Of a DNA stretch of 64,000 nt, positions 49,842 through 58,064 are shown in pieces. Made by a program: the position numbers and the translations under genes. Source of the stretch: Mesorhizobium sp. (GTDB lineage: Bacteria; Pseudomonadota; Alphaproteobacteria; Rhizobiales; Rhizobiaceae); the NCBI RefSeq assembly GCF_017306545.1, contig NZ_JAFKID010000008.1, forward strand, positions 62,001-126,000. Direction: 5' to 3'. The first letter of the stretch is position 1, and each line of letters begins with the position of its first letter. Under the pieces are notes generated by a model that was not told the origin of the DNA, ran no database searches, and was given only the letters and a program-made list of their open reading frames with translations.

Positions 49842-50240
49842 ATGACCAATTCCGTTCCGCCGATCGACCAGACAATCAGCTTTTTCCGGGTCGGCGATCT
49901 CGGCCGGACACGCGAATTCTACGAACGGGTCTTCGGCCTGCGCGTGGTGTTCGAGCGCCCCGGCAAGGTGATGATCCTGCAAGTCACCGACCGGAGTTTC
50001 TTCGGTTTCGTCACCGGCGAACTGCCGCAGGGCCAGCCGCGCATGGCGGCCATGACGCTGGTGTCGTCGGACGTGGACGGCTGGTCGCAACGGTTGGCCG
50101 GGCTCGGCGTCGAGACGAAAGGGCCGCCGATCTTCAAGCCCGAGTTCGGCATCTATATCCTCTATGTCACCGACCCGGACGGCTATACGGTGGAGGTGCT
50201 GGAAATGCGCGAGCCGGGCTGGCCCCATGCGGGGCGCTGA
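49842..50240 (+). CDS. VOC family protein, first of the regulon
   Basis: The 132-residue cytoplasmic protein of the vicinal oxygen chelate superfamily has two beta-alpha modules: QTISFFRVGDLGRTREFYER at the start and YILYVTDPDGYTVEVLEMRE at the end, the latter with the Glu typical of metal-binding VOC proteins. It is probably a dioxygenase, isomerase or glyoxalase-like enzyme; which one cannot be read. AAGG lies 7 nt before ATG 49842. The kynureninase-like gene begins 36 bp downstream. Confidence 0.82.
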   Translation: MTNSVPPIDQTISFFRVGDLGRTREFYERVFGLRVVFERPGKVMILQVTDRSFFGFVTGELPQGQPRMAAMTLVSSDVDGWSQRLAGLGVETKGPPIFKPEFGIYILYVTDPDGYTVEVLEMREPGWPHAGR

Positions 50241-50276
50241 GGAACGGGATCGACAGGGCAGGCGGCGATCGTAGCG

Positions 50277-51455
50277 ATGAATGCATCCATTCCACGTCCG
50301 GCCGAGGGCCGTGACCATCAGGCGCAAGTCGCTGACGGCGGCTGGCTGATGTTCCATTCGGTCGGCAAGTTCGCCGGCCAGAAAGAAGCGATCAAAGCGG
50401 CACTGGCCAGTTTCGCGGATCATTGGTGCGCGACCGACGACGGCCGCTGGGCCGAACTCGACCGGGGCCGCCAGGAAATGCTCGACCGCTGGGGCGACCT
50501 CATCGGCGCGCCGCACGGCTCGGTGATGGCGGCCGAAAACGTCACCGCCTGCTACCATGCCTTCTTCGAAGCCTTGCCGCGCGCCGTGCTGGCCGGGCGC
50601 AAAGTGCTCATCGCCGAGGACTGTTTTCCCAGCCTGCATTTCCTTTTGACCGGCCTGGCGCCGCGGCTGGGCTTCGAACTGGTCACGGTCGGGCTTCGGG
50701 AGGGCGCCGTCTCCGTCGAGGACGAGGATTTCATCGCCGCCTGGGACGAGCGGGTGGCCGTCGCCGTCGTCACCTGGGTGACGTCCACGGCGTCGCGGCG
50801 CTGCGATCTCGCAGCGCTTGCCGCGCATGGGCGCTCGGTGGGCTCAATCGTCACCGTCGACATCACCCAGGCGGCCGGCTGCCTTCCTTTCGACGTCAAC
50901 GCACCGGTGGTCGACTTCGCCGCCTCGACATCGCTCAAATGGATGTGCGGCGTGCCGGGGGCCGGCATGGCTTATGTTTCGCCGGCGCTGCTGCCGTCGC
51001 TCGAACCGCGCCGGCGCGGCTGGTTCAGCCAGCCGGACCCTTTCAACTGGCAGCTCGACCGCTTCTCGCTCGCCGCCGACGCGCGCCGCTTCGACAACGG
51101 CACGCCGTCCTATCTGCCTTACATCGCCTCGTTGCCCGGCCTGCGGTGGTTGACGGAAACCGGCATCGAGCCCATCCGGGCGCATAACCTGGCGCTGAGC
51201 GCAAGGCTGATGGAGATCGCCGACGCTCATCGGTTGCGTATCGTCAGCCCCCGCGACAGCGCAAGGCGCGGCGGCACGGTGGTTGTCGAAATTCCCTCCG
51301 GCCGTTCGCCGGCCGGCGTCCAGCGCGGCCTGATGGCCGCCGGCGTCGTCTGCGACACCCGCTCGGAGCGCATGCGCTGGTCGCCGGGGTTGGTCACGGA
51401 CCTGGTCGGCCTCGACAGGCTGGACCGTGAACTGGGCAGGCTGCTGCGCGGCTAG
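50277..51455 (+). CDS. Kynureninase-like class V aminotransferase-fold PLP enzyme
   Basis: The 392-residue cytoplasmic enzyme has the class V aminotransferase fold. The cofactor lysine is K221 in ASTSLKWMCGVPGAGMAYVS and the PLP-pairing Asp is D195 in VTVDITQAAGCLPFDV. WMFHSVG-like residues near 24-30 and the FNWQLDRFSLAADARRFDNG block are kynureninase-like. Kynureninase itself splits kynurenine to anthranilate and alanine, but the sequence is distant, so a different C-C or C-S bond may be cut. It stands between a VOC gene and a GntR gene and is read with both. Confidence 0.8.
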   Translation: MNASIPRPAEGRDHQAQVADGGWLMFHSVGKFAGQKEAIKAALASFADHWCATDDGRWAELDRGRQEMLDRWGDLIGAPHGSVMAAENVTACYHAFFEALPRAVLAGRKVLIAEDCFPSLHFLLTGLAPRLGFELVTVGLREGAVSVEDEDFIAAWDERVAVAVVTWVTSTASRRCDLAALAAHGRSVGSIVTVDITQAAGCLPFDVNAPVVDFAASTSLKWMCGVPGAGMAYVSPALLPSLEPRRRGWFSQPDPFNWQLDRFSLAADARRFDNGTPSYLPYIASLPGLRWLTETGIEPIRAHNLALSARLMEIADAHRLRIVSPRDSARRGGTVVVEIPSGRSPAGVQRGLMAAGVVCDTRSERMRWSPGLVTDLVGLDRLDRELGRLLRG

Positions 51456-51555
51456 GAAAACCATCCACTTGTCTGGAGGAATGCAGACGATTACGACAGT
51501 TCGGCATATCGGGCCGCCGATGCGCCGCCTGCATTCGAACAAGGGGATCGTTTCC

Positions 51556-52254
51556 GTGTCAGTCGACGTCTTTGCGCCCATAGCGTCGCGCAGCACCATT
51601 CAGGACGGCGTCTACCGCCAGCTCCGCTACGCACTGATGACCGGCCGCTTCGAACCCGGCCAGACGCTGACCATGGCAGCGCTGTCGGAATCTTTCGGAA
51701 CCAGCCATATGCCGGTGCGCGAGGCGCTGCGGCGCCTTGTGGCGGAAAAGGCGCTCGAACTGGCGGCCAACGGCTCGGCCCGCATTCCCGCCACCAGCCG
51801 GGCGCGGCTCGACGACCTGTGCCGCGCGCGCATCGCCGTCGAAAGTCTTGCGACGGAGCTTGCCGTGCCGAATGTCAGCGCGCGCGAGATCGTCCAGCTC
51901 GAAGAGACGATCCACGAGCATGAGACGATCGGCATTACCGACAGCGTTTACGCCATGCTCGGCAAGAACCAGGAATTCCATTTCCATCTCTACGGCGCCT
52001 CGCGCTCGGAGGTGCTCATACAACTCATCGAAACGCTGTGGCTGCGTTTCGGGCCCTACATGCGGATGCTGACCCACCATATCGAGCCGCTGCTGAAGAC
52101 CGACAGCACCGGCACCTATTCGATCCATCATCGCGAGATCGTCGCCGCGCTGAAAGTCCGGGATGTGGCGGCTGCCCGTGCCGCGATCGTCGCCGACATC
52201 GAGGCGACGCGCGACCTGTTGCGCGGCCTGATCCAGGAAGAGGAGCAGGCCTGA
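51556..52254 (+). CDS. GntR family regulator with FCD domain, probable regulon controller
   Basis: This protein of about 232 residues has a winged helix (TIQDGVYRQLRYALMTGRFE, then SESFGTSHMPVREALRRLVA) and an FCD ligand domain (about 85-220) with FHFHLYG and HHREIVAAL histidines for a metal-bound effector. It stands in the middle of the genes that carry the TTGATCAA operator, so it is the best candidate for binding them. GTG 51556 is chosen with AAGGGG about 9 nt upstream; ATG 51520 and ATG 51481 are other in-frame starts with poorer ribosome sites. Confidence 0.85.
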   Translation: MSVDVFAPIASRSTIQDGVYRQLRYALMTGRFEPGQTLTMAALSESFGTSHMPVREALRRLVAEKALELAANGSARIPATSRARLDDLCRARIAVESLATELAVPNVSAREIVQLEETIHEHETIGITDSVYAMLGKNQEFHFHLYGASRSEVLIQLIETLWLRFGPYMRMLTHHIEPLLKTDSTGTYSIHHREIVAALKVRDVAAARAAIVADIEATRDLLRGLIQEEEQA

Positions 52255-52298
52255 GCCGAGGGGAACGCCGCTTGCGCGGCGATGGCTTCAGAAATACT

Positions 52299-52320
52299 TT
52301 GATCAATAAATCAAGCGATA
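52299..52320. promoter_or_regulatory. Operator copy C, TTGATCAA family
   Basis: TTGATCAATAAATCAAGCGA, ending TA. The right half is less well kept than in the other copies. It lies 73 bp before the VOC gene at 52393. Confidence 0.55.
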
Positions 52321-52392
52321 CGCCTGCAAGAGAACCGGTCTCTTCGGATCGTGCGGGCGGCACCACTGAACGAAACTTCCAGAGAGGGAAAA

Positions 52393-52797
52393 ATGAGCAC
52401 ACAGTCAAACGCGGGACCCCTGCCGGTTAGCGGGCAGGTCACGTTCCTCTACTACAAGGACCTTGCCGAACCGGCGCGCTTCTATGGCGAGGTGCTGGGC
52501 TTCCAGAAGACCTTCGACAAGGGCTGGGTGAAGTTCTTCCGGCTGACCGAAACGTCCTGCGTCGGGCTGGTCGACGAAGCGCACGGCTTCCACAAGGTGG
52601 CGGCCGAAAACAGCGTCATGGTCAGCATCGAGACGCCGAGCCTGGAAGACTGGTACGAGCGCGCCAAGGCACGCGGCGCGACCTTCAAGACCCAGCCGAA
52701 TTTCGCCGGCGCCGGCGAAAATATGGTGACCGGCTTCATGCTGCGCGATCCCGGCGGCTACACGGTGGAGTTCTTCCGCTTCAACCGGCGGGACTGA
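52393..52797 (+). CDS. VOC family protein, second of the regulon
   Basis: The 134-residue cytoplasmic VOC protein begins GQVTFLYYKDLAEPARFYGE and ends FMLRDPGGYTVEFFRFNRRD, so both paired modules are present. It is not a close copy of the first VOC gene. GAGGG precedes ATG 52393. It converges with the ABC ATPase gene, with one base between the two stop codons. Its own operator copy suggests it is a separate transcript. Confidence 0.82.
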   Translation: MSTQSNAGPLPVSGQVTFLYYKDLAEPARFYGEVLGFQKTFDKGWVKFFRLTETSCVGLVDEAHGFHKVAAENSVMVSIETPSLEDWYERAKARGATFKTQPNFAGAGENMVTGFMLRDPGGYTVEFFRFNRRD

Positions 52798-52798
52798 T

Positions 52799-53875
52799 TT
52801 AGCGCAGGCGTCCGCCGCTCGCCCGGTCGAACAGGCAGACATGCCCGGCATCGAAGGCGAGCGGCACGCGCTCGCCATGGGCGAGTTGCAGCCGCTGCGT
52901 GGTGAAGATCTTCAACGGTTGTCCGGCGAGATCGGCATGGACGACGTTCGCCGCGCCTGTCGTCTCGACGAGATCGATGATTGCCTCCGTCGTTCCATTC
53001 CGGTCTGCGCCGATGCCGATGCGTTCCGGCCTTATGCCGACGGTGACGTGTCCGTCGTCCGGCAATGCCAGAGCCAGCGGCAGCGTGCAGAAGGCTTTCC
53101 CGCCGACTGTGATTTTCACGCCGGTTCCGACGCGCTTTGCCTGCCCTTCGAGGAAATTCATCGCCGGCGAACCGATGAAGCCGGCGACGAACATGTTGGC
53201 CGGATCGTCGTAGAGTTCGAGCGGCGAGCCGACCTGCTGGATGACGCCGGCGTTCATCGCCACGATGCGGTCGGCCATGGTCATCGCCTCGATCTGGTCG
53301 TGGGTGACGTAGACCGAGGTGGCGCCGAGGTCGCGGTGCAGTTTGCGGATCTCGAAGCGCATCTGCTCGCGCATGCGGGCGTCGAGATTGGACAGCGGCT
53401 CGTCGAACAGGAAGGCCTTCGGGTTGCGCACGATGGCGCGGCCCATGGCGACGCGCTGGCGCTGGCCGCCCGATAGCGCGCGCGGCTTGCGCTCGGTGAG
53501 CGCCTCCAGGCCGAGCTTGGCGGCCGCCCCGCCGACCGCCTCGGCGATGCGCGCCGCCGGCGTGCGTTTCAGCTTCAGGCTGTAGGCCATGTTGTCGCGC
53601 ACGTTCATGTGCGGATAGAGCGCGTAGGATTGGAACACCATGGCGATGTCGCGGTCGCGTGGCGGCAGGTCGTTGACGCGGCGGCCGTCGATCAGGATGT
53701 CGCCGCCGGAAGCATCGTCCAGACCGGCGATCAGGCGCAGCAGCGTGGACTTGCCGCAACCGGACGGCCCGACCAGAACGGCGAACTCGCCGGAGGCGAT
53801 CGACAGGTCGATTCCCTTGAGGACGGACACCGCCCCGAAATCCTTCCTGACATTGGCGATTTCGATGGAAGCCAT
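52799..53875 (-). CDS. ABC transporter ATP-binding protein (MsmK/UgpC family)
   Basis: The 358-residue cytoplasmic ATPase of a CUT1-type sugar importer has Walker A GPSGCGKSTLLRLIAG near 36-51, the signature ALSGGQRQRVAMGRAI near 133-148, Walker B FLFDEPLSNLDARMRE near 154-169, and a C-terminal TOBE-like domain (about 240-355) as in UgpC and MalK. It is the last gene of the minus-strand unit that begins with the binding-protein gene at 56990. Glycerol-3-phosphate, polyols or oligosaccharides are usual cargo, but other ligands are possible. Confidence 0.93.
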   Translation of the reverse strand: MASIEIANVRKDFGAVSVLKGIDLSIASGEFAVLVGPSGCGKSTLLRLIAGLDDASGGDILIDGRRVNDLPPRDRDIAMVFQSYALYPHMNVRDNMAYSLKLKRTPAARIAEAVGGAAAKLGLEALTERKPRALSGGQRQRVAMGRAIVRNPKAFLFDEPLSNLDARMREQMRFEIRKLHRDLGATSVYVTHDQIEAMTMADRIVAMNAGVIQQVGSPLELYDDPANMFVAGFIGSPAMNFLEGQAKRVGTGVKITVGGKAFCTLPLALALPDDGHVTVGIRPERIGIGADRNGTTEAIIDLVETTGAANVVHADLAGQPLKIFTTQRLQLAHGERVPLAFDAGHVCLFDRASGGRLR

Positions 53876-53893
53876 GGTTTTGGACCCGTCGTT

Positions 53894-54736
53894 TCAGCCC
53901 TTCACCGCGCCGGCCGTGAGGCCCTGCACGAGATAGCGCTGGATGAGGAAGAAAAAGACGCAAACCGGCAACAGGGCCAGCACGCCGGCCGCCATCATCG
54001 GGCCGTACTCGACCGTGCCGCGGGTCGAATAGAGCAGCAGGCCGACCGGGAAGGTGCTGGCCGAAGGCGACGAATTGAGCAGCAGCGCGAACAGGATCTC
54101 GCCCCAGGCGCCGGTGAAGCAGAAGCCGACCGTGGCGACGATGCCCGGCAGCGTCAGCGGCGCGACGATCTCGACCAGCGCCTTGAAACGCGTGGCGCCG
54201 TCGATCATCGCGGCCTCCTCGAGTTCCTTCGGAATGCCGTCGAAGAAGGACTGCATGAGAAAGGTGGCAAAGGGGATGTTGAAGGCGGTGTAGATGATGA
54301 TGAGGCCGGTCAGTGTGTTGGTCAGGCCGAGCACGCCGAAGATGCTGAAGATCGGCGTGATGACGATCACCAGCGGAAACATCTGCGTCACCAGCATCAG
54401 CCCGACGATCCAGAACTTGCCGCGGAAGCCGAAGCGCGAGAAGGCGTAGCCGGCGGCCGTCGCAAGCAGCGTCGAGGCGAGTGCGGTGACGCCGGAGACG
54501 ATGATCGAATTGCGGAAATAGAGCAGGAAATCGCTCTTGCCGACGACGGTGGCGTAATGGTCGAGCGTCACCTTCGACGGCAGCAGGGCCATGCCCTGCT
54601 TATAGAGGATGTCGTTGGGCGTGATCGAAACCTTGAACAGCCAGTAGAGCGGGAAAAGGGCGACCGCCACATAAGCGAGCAGCGCCGCGTAGTGCAGCGT
54701 CCACTTGATCGTCCGGCTGAGGGAGGTTCCGCGCAT
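53894..54736 (-). CDS. ABC transporter permease, MalG/UgpE type
   Basis: This 280-residue inner-membrane protein has six helices. The EAA loop that contacts the ATPase is FDGIPKELEEAAMIDGATRF, followed by KALVEIVAPLTLPGIV, as usual for MalG-type permeases. LYWLFKVSITPNDI at the N-terminus is the conserved MalG start. It begins 6 bp after the first permease gene. Confidence 0.93.
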   Translation of the reverse strand: MRGTSLSRTIKWTLHYAALLAYVAVALFPLYWLFKVSITPNDILYKQGMALLPSKVTLDHYATVVGKSDFLLYFRNSIIVSGVTALASTLLATAAGYAFSRFGFRGKFWIVGLMLVTQMFPLVIVITPIFSIFGVLGLTNTLTGLIIIYTAFNIPFATFLMQSFFDGIPKELEEAAMIDGATRFKALVEIVAPLTLPGIVATVGFCFTGAWGEILFALLLNSSPSASTFPVGLLLYSTRGTVEYGPMMAAGVLALLPVCVFFFLIQRYLVQGLTAGAVKG

Positions 54737-54742
54737 GTCAGC

Positions 54743-55654
54743 CTACCGTGTGCCCAGCATCGCTTGCCGGATCGAAAGCAGCAGCAAGGCATAGACGAGC
54801 AGAAGAACCACCAGCGCGGTCGCGACGGCCGAGGCGTAGCCGAAATTCAGTCCCTGATAGGCCTGAGTGAAGACGTAGCTGGCGACGATCTGCGAGGAAT
54901 CGGCCGGGCCGCCCTTGGTCATGACGACGATGAGTTCGGGCGAATTGGCGACCCAGATGGTGCGAAGCATCACCGTGATCAGCATGGTGGGCGCGAGGAA
55001 GGGTATGGTGATGGAGCGGAAGCGCTCGAAGCCGCCGGCGCCGTCGATCTCGGCCGCTTCGTAGATCTCGCGCGGGATCGACTGCAAGGCCGCCAGAAGC
55101 GTGATGGCGAAGAACGGCGTTCCCCACCAGATGCCGGCAAGGATCGGGCCGACAAGCGCATAGTTCGGGTCGGCCAGGATGTTGGTTGGCGCGCTCATCA
55201 GGCCGAGCGCATAGGCCCAGTGCGGCAGCGGGCCGATCGCGGGATTGAGCAGCCACGACCAGTTCATGCCGATCAAAAAGGTCGGAATGGCCCAGGGCAG
55301 GAAAACGATGGGCTGGATGATCGAGCGGCCGGGAAACGGCCGGTTGAGCAGCAGGGCCAGGATCAGGCCGAAGAGGAATTGGAAGCCGACGCAACTCGCC
55401 GTCCAGGTGACGGTGTTCTTCAGAGCGTTCCAGAAGCTGGCGTCGCGCATCAGGTCGCGGAAATTGTCGAGGCCGACGAAGCCGCCCGAGGTCGGGTCCA
55501 GCAACATGACATTGCGGAAGGCGTAGGAAATGCCGATGACGATCGGCACCAGCGTGGTGACGATGATGAGAATGAGCGCCGGAGCGCTGTAGAGCCAGGG
55601 TTCGAGGATGGCGAGGCGCCGCCGCGCGGCTGCGCCGGGATGGGACATGGTCAT
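54743..55654 (-). CDS. ABC transporter permease, MalF/UgpA type
   Basis: The 303-residue inner-membrane protein has six helices and the MalF-type EAA loop LQSIPREIYEAAEIDGAGGF, then ERFRSITIPFLAPTML. It pairs with the MalG-type permease encoded next. ATG 55654 and ATG 55648 are both possible. It begins 73 bp after the binding-protein gene. Confidence 0.93.
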   Translation of the reverse strand: MTMSHPGAAARRRLAILEPWLYSAPALILIIVTTLVPIVIGISYAFRNVMLLDPTSGGFVGLDNFRDLMRDASFWNALKNTVTWTASCVGFQFLFGLILALLLNRPFPGRSIIQPIVFLPWAIPTFLIGMNWSWLLNPAIGPLPHWAYALGLMSAPTNILADPNYALVGPILAGIWWGTPFFAITLLAALQSIPREIYEAAEIDGAGGFERFRSITIPFLAPTMLITVMLRTIWVANSPELIVVMTKGGPADSSQIVASYVFTQAYQGLNFGYASAVATALVVLLLVYALLLLSIRQAMLGTR

Positions 55655-55727
55655 GCTCGGCCCGGATGGTTGAAGCCGGCGGCACCGGAGCGTTCAGACA
55701 CCGGTACCGCCGGGAAGGAAAGCATGG

Positions 55728-56990
55728 CTACTTCGCCAGGTACTTCTGCTGAGCTTTGGTGAGGATGTCGGCCCACTGTTTGCCGAGGTCCTGGGCGGTG
55801 ATCTGGCCGAGCAGCGCCTGCTGGCCGAGCTTCACCGCGGTCGAGCCGGCGAACAGGCTGTATTCCGGCAGGTAGGCCGGGGTGACGGTGGGGATGGCGT
55901 CCTTGTCGGCCAGCGTGTCGAACCAGGCGCGGTACTTCGGATCGGCATAGGCCGGGTCCTTCTCGGCGCTCTTGAAGACGGGCAGCGCGCCGACCGCCTT
56001 CGTCCATGCCGGATCGGTTTCCGGGCTGTCGAGCAGGGCGAGGAACTTCCACGCAAGGTCCTTGTGCTCGCTTTTGGCCATGATGCCCCACGAACCGTAG
56101 GTCAGCACGGGATAGGACTTGCCGTTCGCGCCCTTGGGCATGGGAACCACGCCGTATTCGTCCGGCGCCATATGTTCGGCCGTGGGGCCGAGCACGTCCG
56201 CGTCCTGGTCGAGCATGGCGCAGGTGCCGGTGTAGAAGCCGGCGACGGTTTCCTTGTAGCCCCAGTTGACGCTGTCCTTCGGCGCCCAGCCGTTCTTGTA
56301 GATGTCGATCTGCTTCTGGAAACCCGCGACCCAGCCGGGGCTGTCCAGCGTCGACTTGCCGTCCTTGTCGAAGAAGGCGTTGTCGCCGTTGGCGGCCGCC
56401 CCCATCATCGCCCAGGCGTTGAAGGAACCGCTGCCGCCGCGCAGGCAGTAGCCGTATTTGTCAGGGATTTTCGATACTTTCTCGGCCGCCTGCATGAACT
56501 CGTCGATCGTCTTCGGCGCCTCGGCGATGCCGGCCTGGTTCAGCAACTTCTTGTTGTAGTAGAGCGCCTTGACGAAGAAGCCGTAGGGAATGACGTAGGC
56601 GGTGTCCTTGACCTTGCGGGCCAGTTCCAGCGCCCGCTGGTTGAGGTCGCCGGCCTTGTCCCATTTTTCGATGTAGGGCTCGAGATTCTCAAGATGTCCG
56701 GCATTGGCGTAGAGCGCCACCCAGTTGTCGGGCATCTCGGCGATGTCGGGAATGTCGCCGGCGGCGATCATGGTGGCGAATTTTTCGAAGGAATTGTCCC
56801 ACGGGATCGAGATCAACTCGATCTTCACACCGGGATTCTGCGCCTCGAACGTCTTGATCACCGAGTTGAGCACGGCCAGCGACTCGTCGCTGGTGTTGGT
56901 CTGCACGAAGCGCAGCGTCGTGTCGGCCTGAGCCTGTCCGGCGTAAAGGCCGCCCAGCATGGTGGCGGCGAGCAGCAATCTCTTAAGCAT
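55728..56990 (-). CDS. ABC transporter solute-binding protein, family 1
   Basis: The 420-residue periplasmic protein has a signal peptide (LLLAATMLGGLYAGQAQA) and a family 1 fold: VIKTFEAQNPGVKIELISIP, then FEKFATMIAAGDIPDIAEMP and VKALYYNKKLLNQAGIAEAP. Family members bind sugars or phosphorylated polyols. AGGAGG-like GGAGG lies 5 nt before ATG 56990. The first gene of a four-gene importer unit, it has operator copy D 72 bp upstream. Confidence 0.93.
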   Translation of the reverse strand: MLKRLLLAATMLGGLYAGQAQADTTLRFVQTNTSDESLAVLNSVIKTFEAQNPGVKIELISIPWDNSFEKFATMIAAGDIPDIAEMPDNWVALYANAGHLENLEPYIEKWDKAGDLNQRALELARKVKDTAYVIPYGFFVKALYYNKKLLNQAGIAEAPKTIDEFMQAAEKVSKIPDKYGYCLRGGSGSFNAWAMMGAAANGDNAFFDKDGKSTLDSPGWVAGFQKQIDIYKNGWAPKDSVNWGYKETVAGFYTGTCAMLDQDADVLGPTAEHMAPDEYGVVPMPKGANGKSYPVLTYGSWGIMAKSEHKDLAWKFLALLDSPETDPAWTKAVGALPVFKSAEKDPAYADPKYRAWFDTLADKDAIPTVTPAYLPEYSLFAGSTAVKLGQQALLGQITAQDLGKQWADILTKAQQKYLAK

Positions 56991-57061
56991 CCAGTCCTCC
57001 CACTTTCAGCATCGCGGTCCGGTTATCCGGTTGCCGCCCTGCGTTCTTCTCCTGCCCAGAG

Positions 57062-57083
57062 GATATAAAGATCATTTGATCAA
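57062..57083. promoter_or_regulatory. Operator copy D, TTGATCAA family
   Basis: On the minus strand TTGATCAAATGATCTTTATA, ending TC. It includes the perfect palindrome GATCA-TT-TGATC (plus strand 57070-57081). It sits 72 bp before the binding-protein start. Confidence 0.65.
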
Positions 57084-57120
57084 GTCAATCGGGCGAATGC
57101 CGGTGGGCGTGTTTCGCCGC

Positions 57121-57154
57121 CTGAAAGCCGGCTGAAAGCTTGGGCCGCTATCCT
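57121..57154 (+). promoter_or_regulatory. Candidate response-regulator box and promoter of the ATPase-permease unit
   Basis: CTGAAAGC (57121-57128) and CTGAAAGC (57132-57139) are perfect direct repeats 11 bp apart, the usual spacing for an OmpR-family dimer. TATCCT (57149-57154) follows 9 bp later as a possible -10. The same repeat with the same orientation is upstream of the binding-protein gene at 62205. Confidence 0.7.
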
Positions 57155-57234
57155 TTAGCCATGCGCTGCCGTTCCGATCCAGGCGTCCGGCAGACGCGCT
57201 GTGCATCGTTTGCTGACATTCGGGAGGTTTGCCA

Positions 57235-58053
57235 GTGCAAGCGGATAAAGGCGGCGTGCCCGCCATTGAACTCGTCGACGTCACGCGGCGTTTCGTTTCC
57301 CCCACGGGCAAGAACCTGACGGCGCTCCGCGACTTCGACATGTCGGTCGCTCAAGGGGAGTTCGCGGCGGTTGTCGGCCCCACAGGCTGCGGAAAATCCA
57401 CGACGCTCAATCTCGTCACCGGCCTTGCGCGCCCGACTTCGGGCGAGGTCCGCCTCATGGGGGCGCCTGTCAGCGGCATCGATCCGCGCGTCGGCTTCGT
57501 TTTCCAGAAGGACGCGCTGTTTCCCTGGAAGAACGTCATCGACAATGTGATGGCGGGTCCGCTGTTTCGCGGAAAATCGACGGCCGAGGCTGAGCGCCTG
57601 GCGAAAGACTGGCTCACGCGTGTCGGCCTTTCGAAGTTCCTGCATCACTACCCGCACCAGCTTTCGGGCGGCATGCGCAAGCGCGTCTCGCTGGCGCAGA
57701 CCTTCGTGAACGAACCCGAGATCCTTTTGATGGACGAGCCGTTCTCGGCCCTCGACGTGCAGACCCGCACCGTCATGCACGAGGAATTGCTCAATCTGTG
57801 GAGCGAGCGGCAAGCGTCGGTCGTCTTCGTGACGCACGACCTGGAGGAAGCCGTGGCGCTGGCCGACAAGGTCTATGTGCTGACCGCCGGCCCGGCGACG
57901 GTCAAGTCGGTCTACAAGATCGACCTGCCGCGTCCGCGCGTGGTGTCGGAAATCCGCTACGATCCCGCCTTCGTCAAATATTGCCGTACGATCTGGGACG
58001 ACCTGCGCGAAGAAGTCGAAACCAGTTATCGCCGTGCCAACGAAGCGGCTTGA
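57235..58053 (+). CDS. ABC transporter ATP-binding protein, NitT/TauT (SsuB) type
   Basis: The 272-residue cytoplasmic ATPase has Walker A VVGPTGCGKSTTLNLVTG, the SsuB-type VFQKDALFPWKNVIDNVMAG, the signature QLSGGMRKRVSLAQTFVN and Walker B LLMDEPFSALDVQT. The start is GTG 57235, with GGGAGG 7 nt upstream; the TTG at 57229 is too close to that site. Such ATPases serve importers of nitrate, taurine, sulfonates and thiamine precursors. It is followed by its permease gene and controlled by a likely response-regulator box. Confidence 0.92.
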   Translation: MQADKGGVPAIELVDVTRRFVSPTGKNLTALRDFDMSVAQGEFAAVVGPTGCGKSTTLNLVTGLARPTSGEVRLMGAPVSGIDPRVGFVFQKDALFPWKNVIDNVMAGPLFRGKSTAEAERLAKDWLTRVGLSKFLHHYPHQLSGGMRKRVSLAQTFVNEPEILLMDEPFSALDVQTRTVMHEELLNLWSERQASVVFVTHDLEEAVALADKVYVLTAGPATVKSVYKIDLPRPRVVSEIRYDPAFVKYCRTIWDDLREEVETSYRRANEAA

Positions 58054-58064
58054 GGGAGGCAGGC

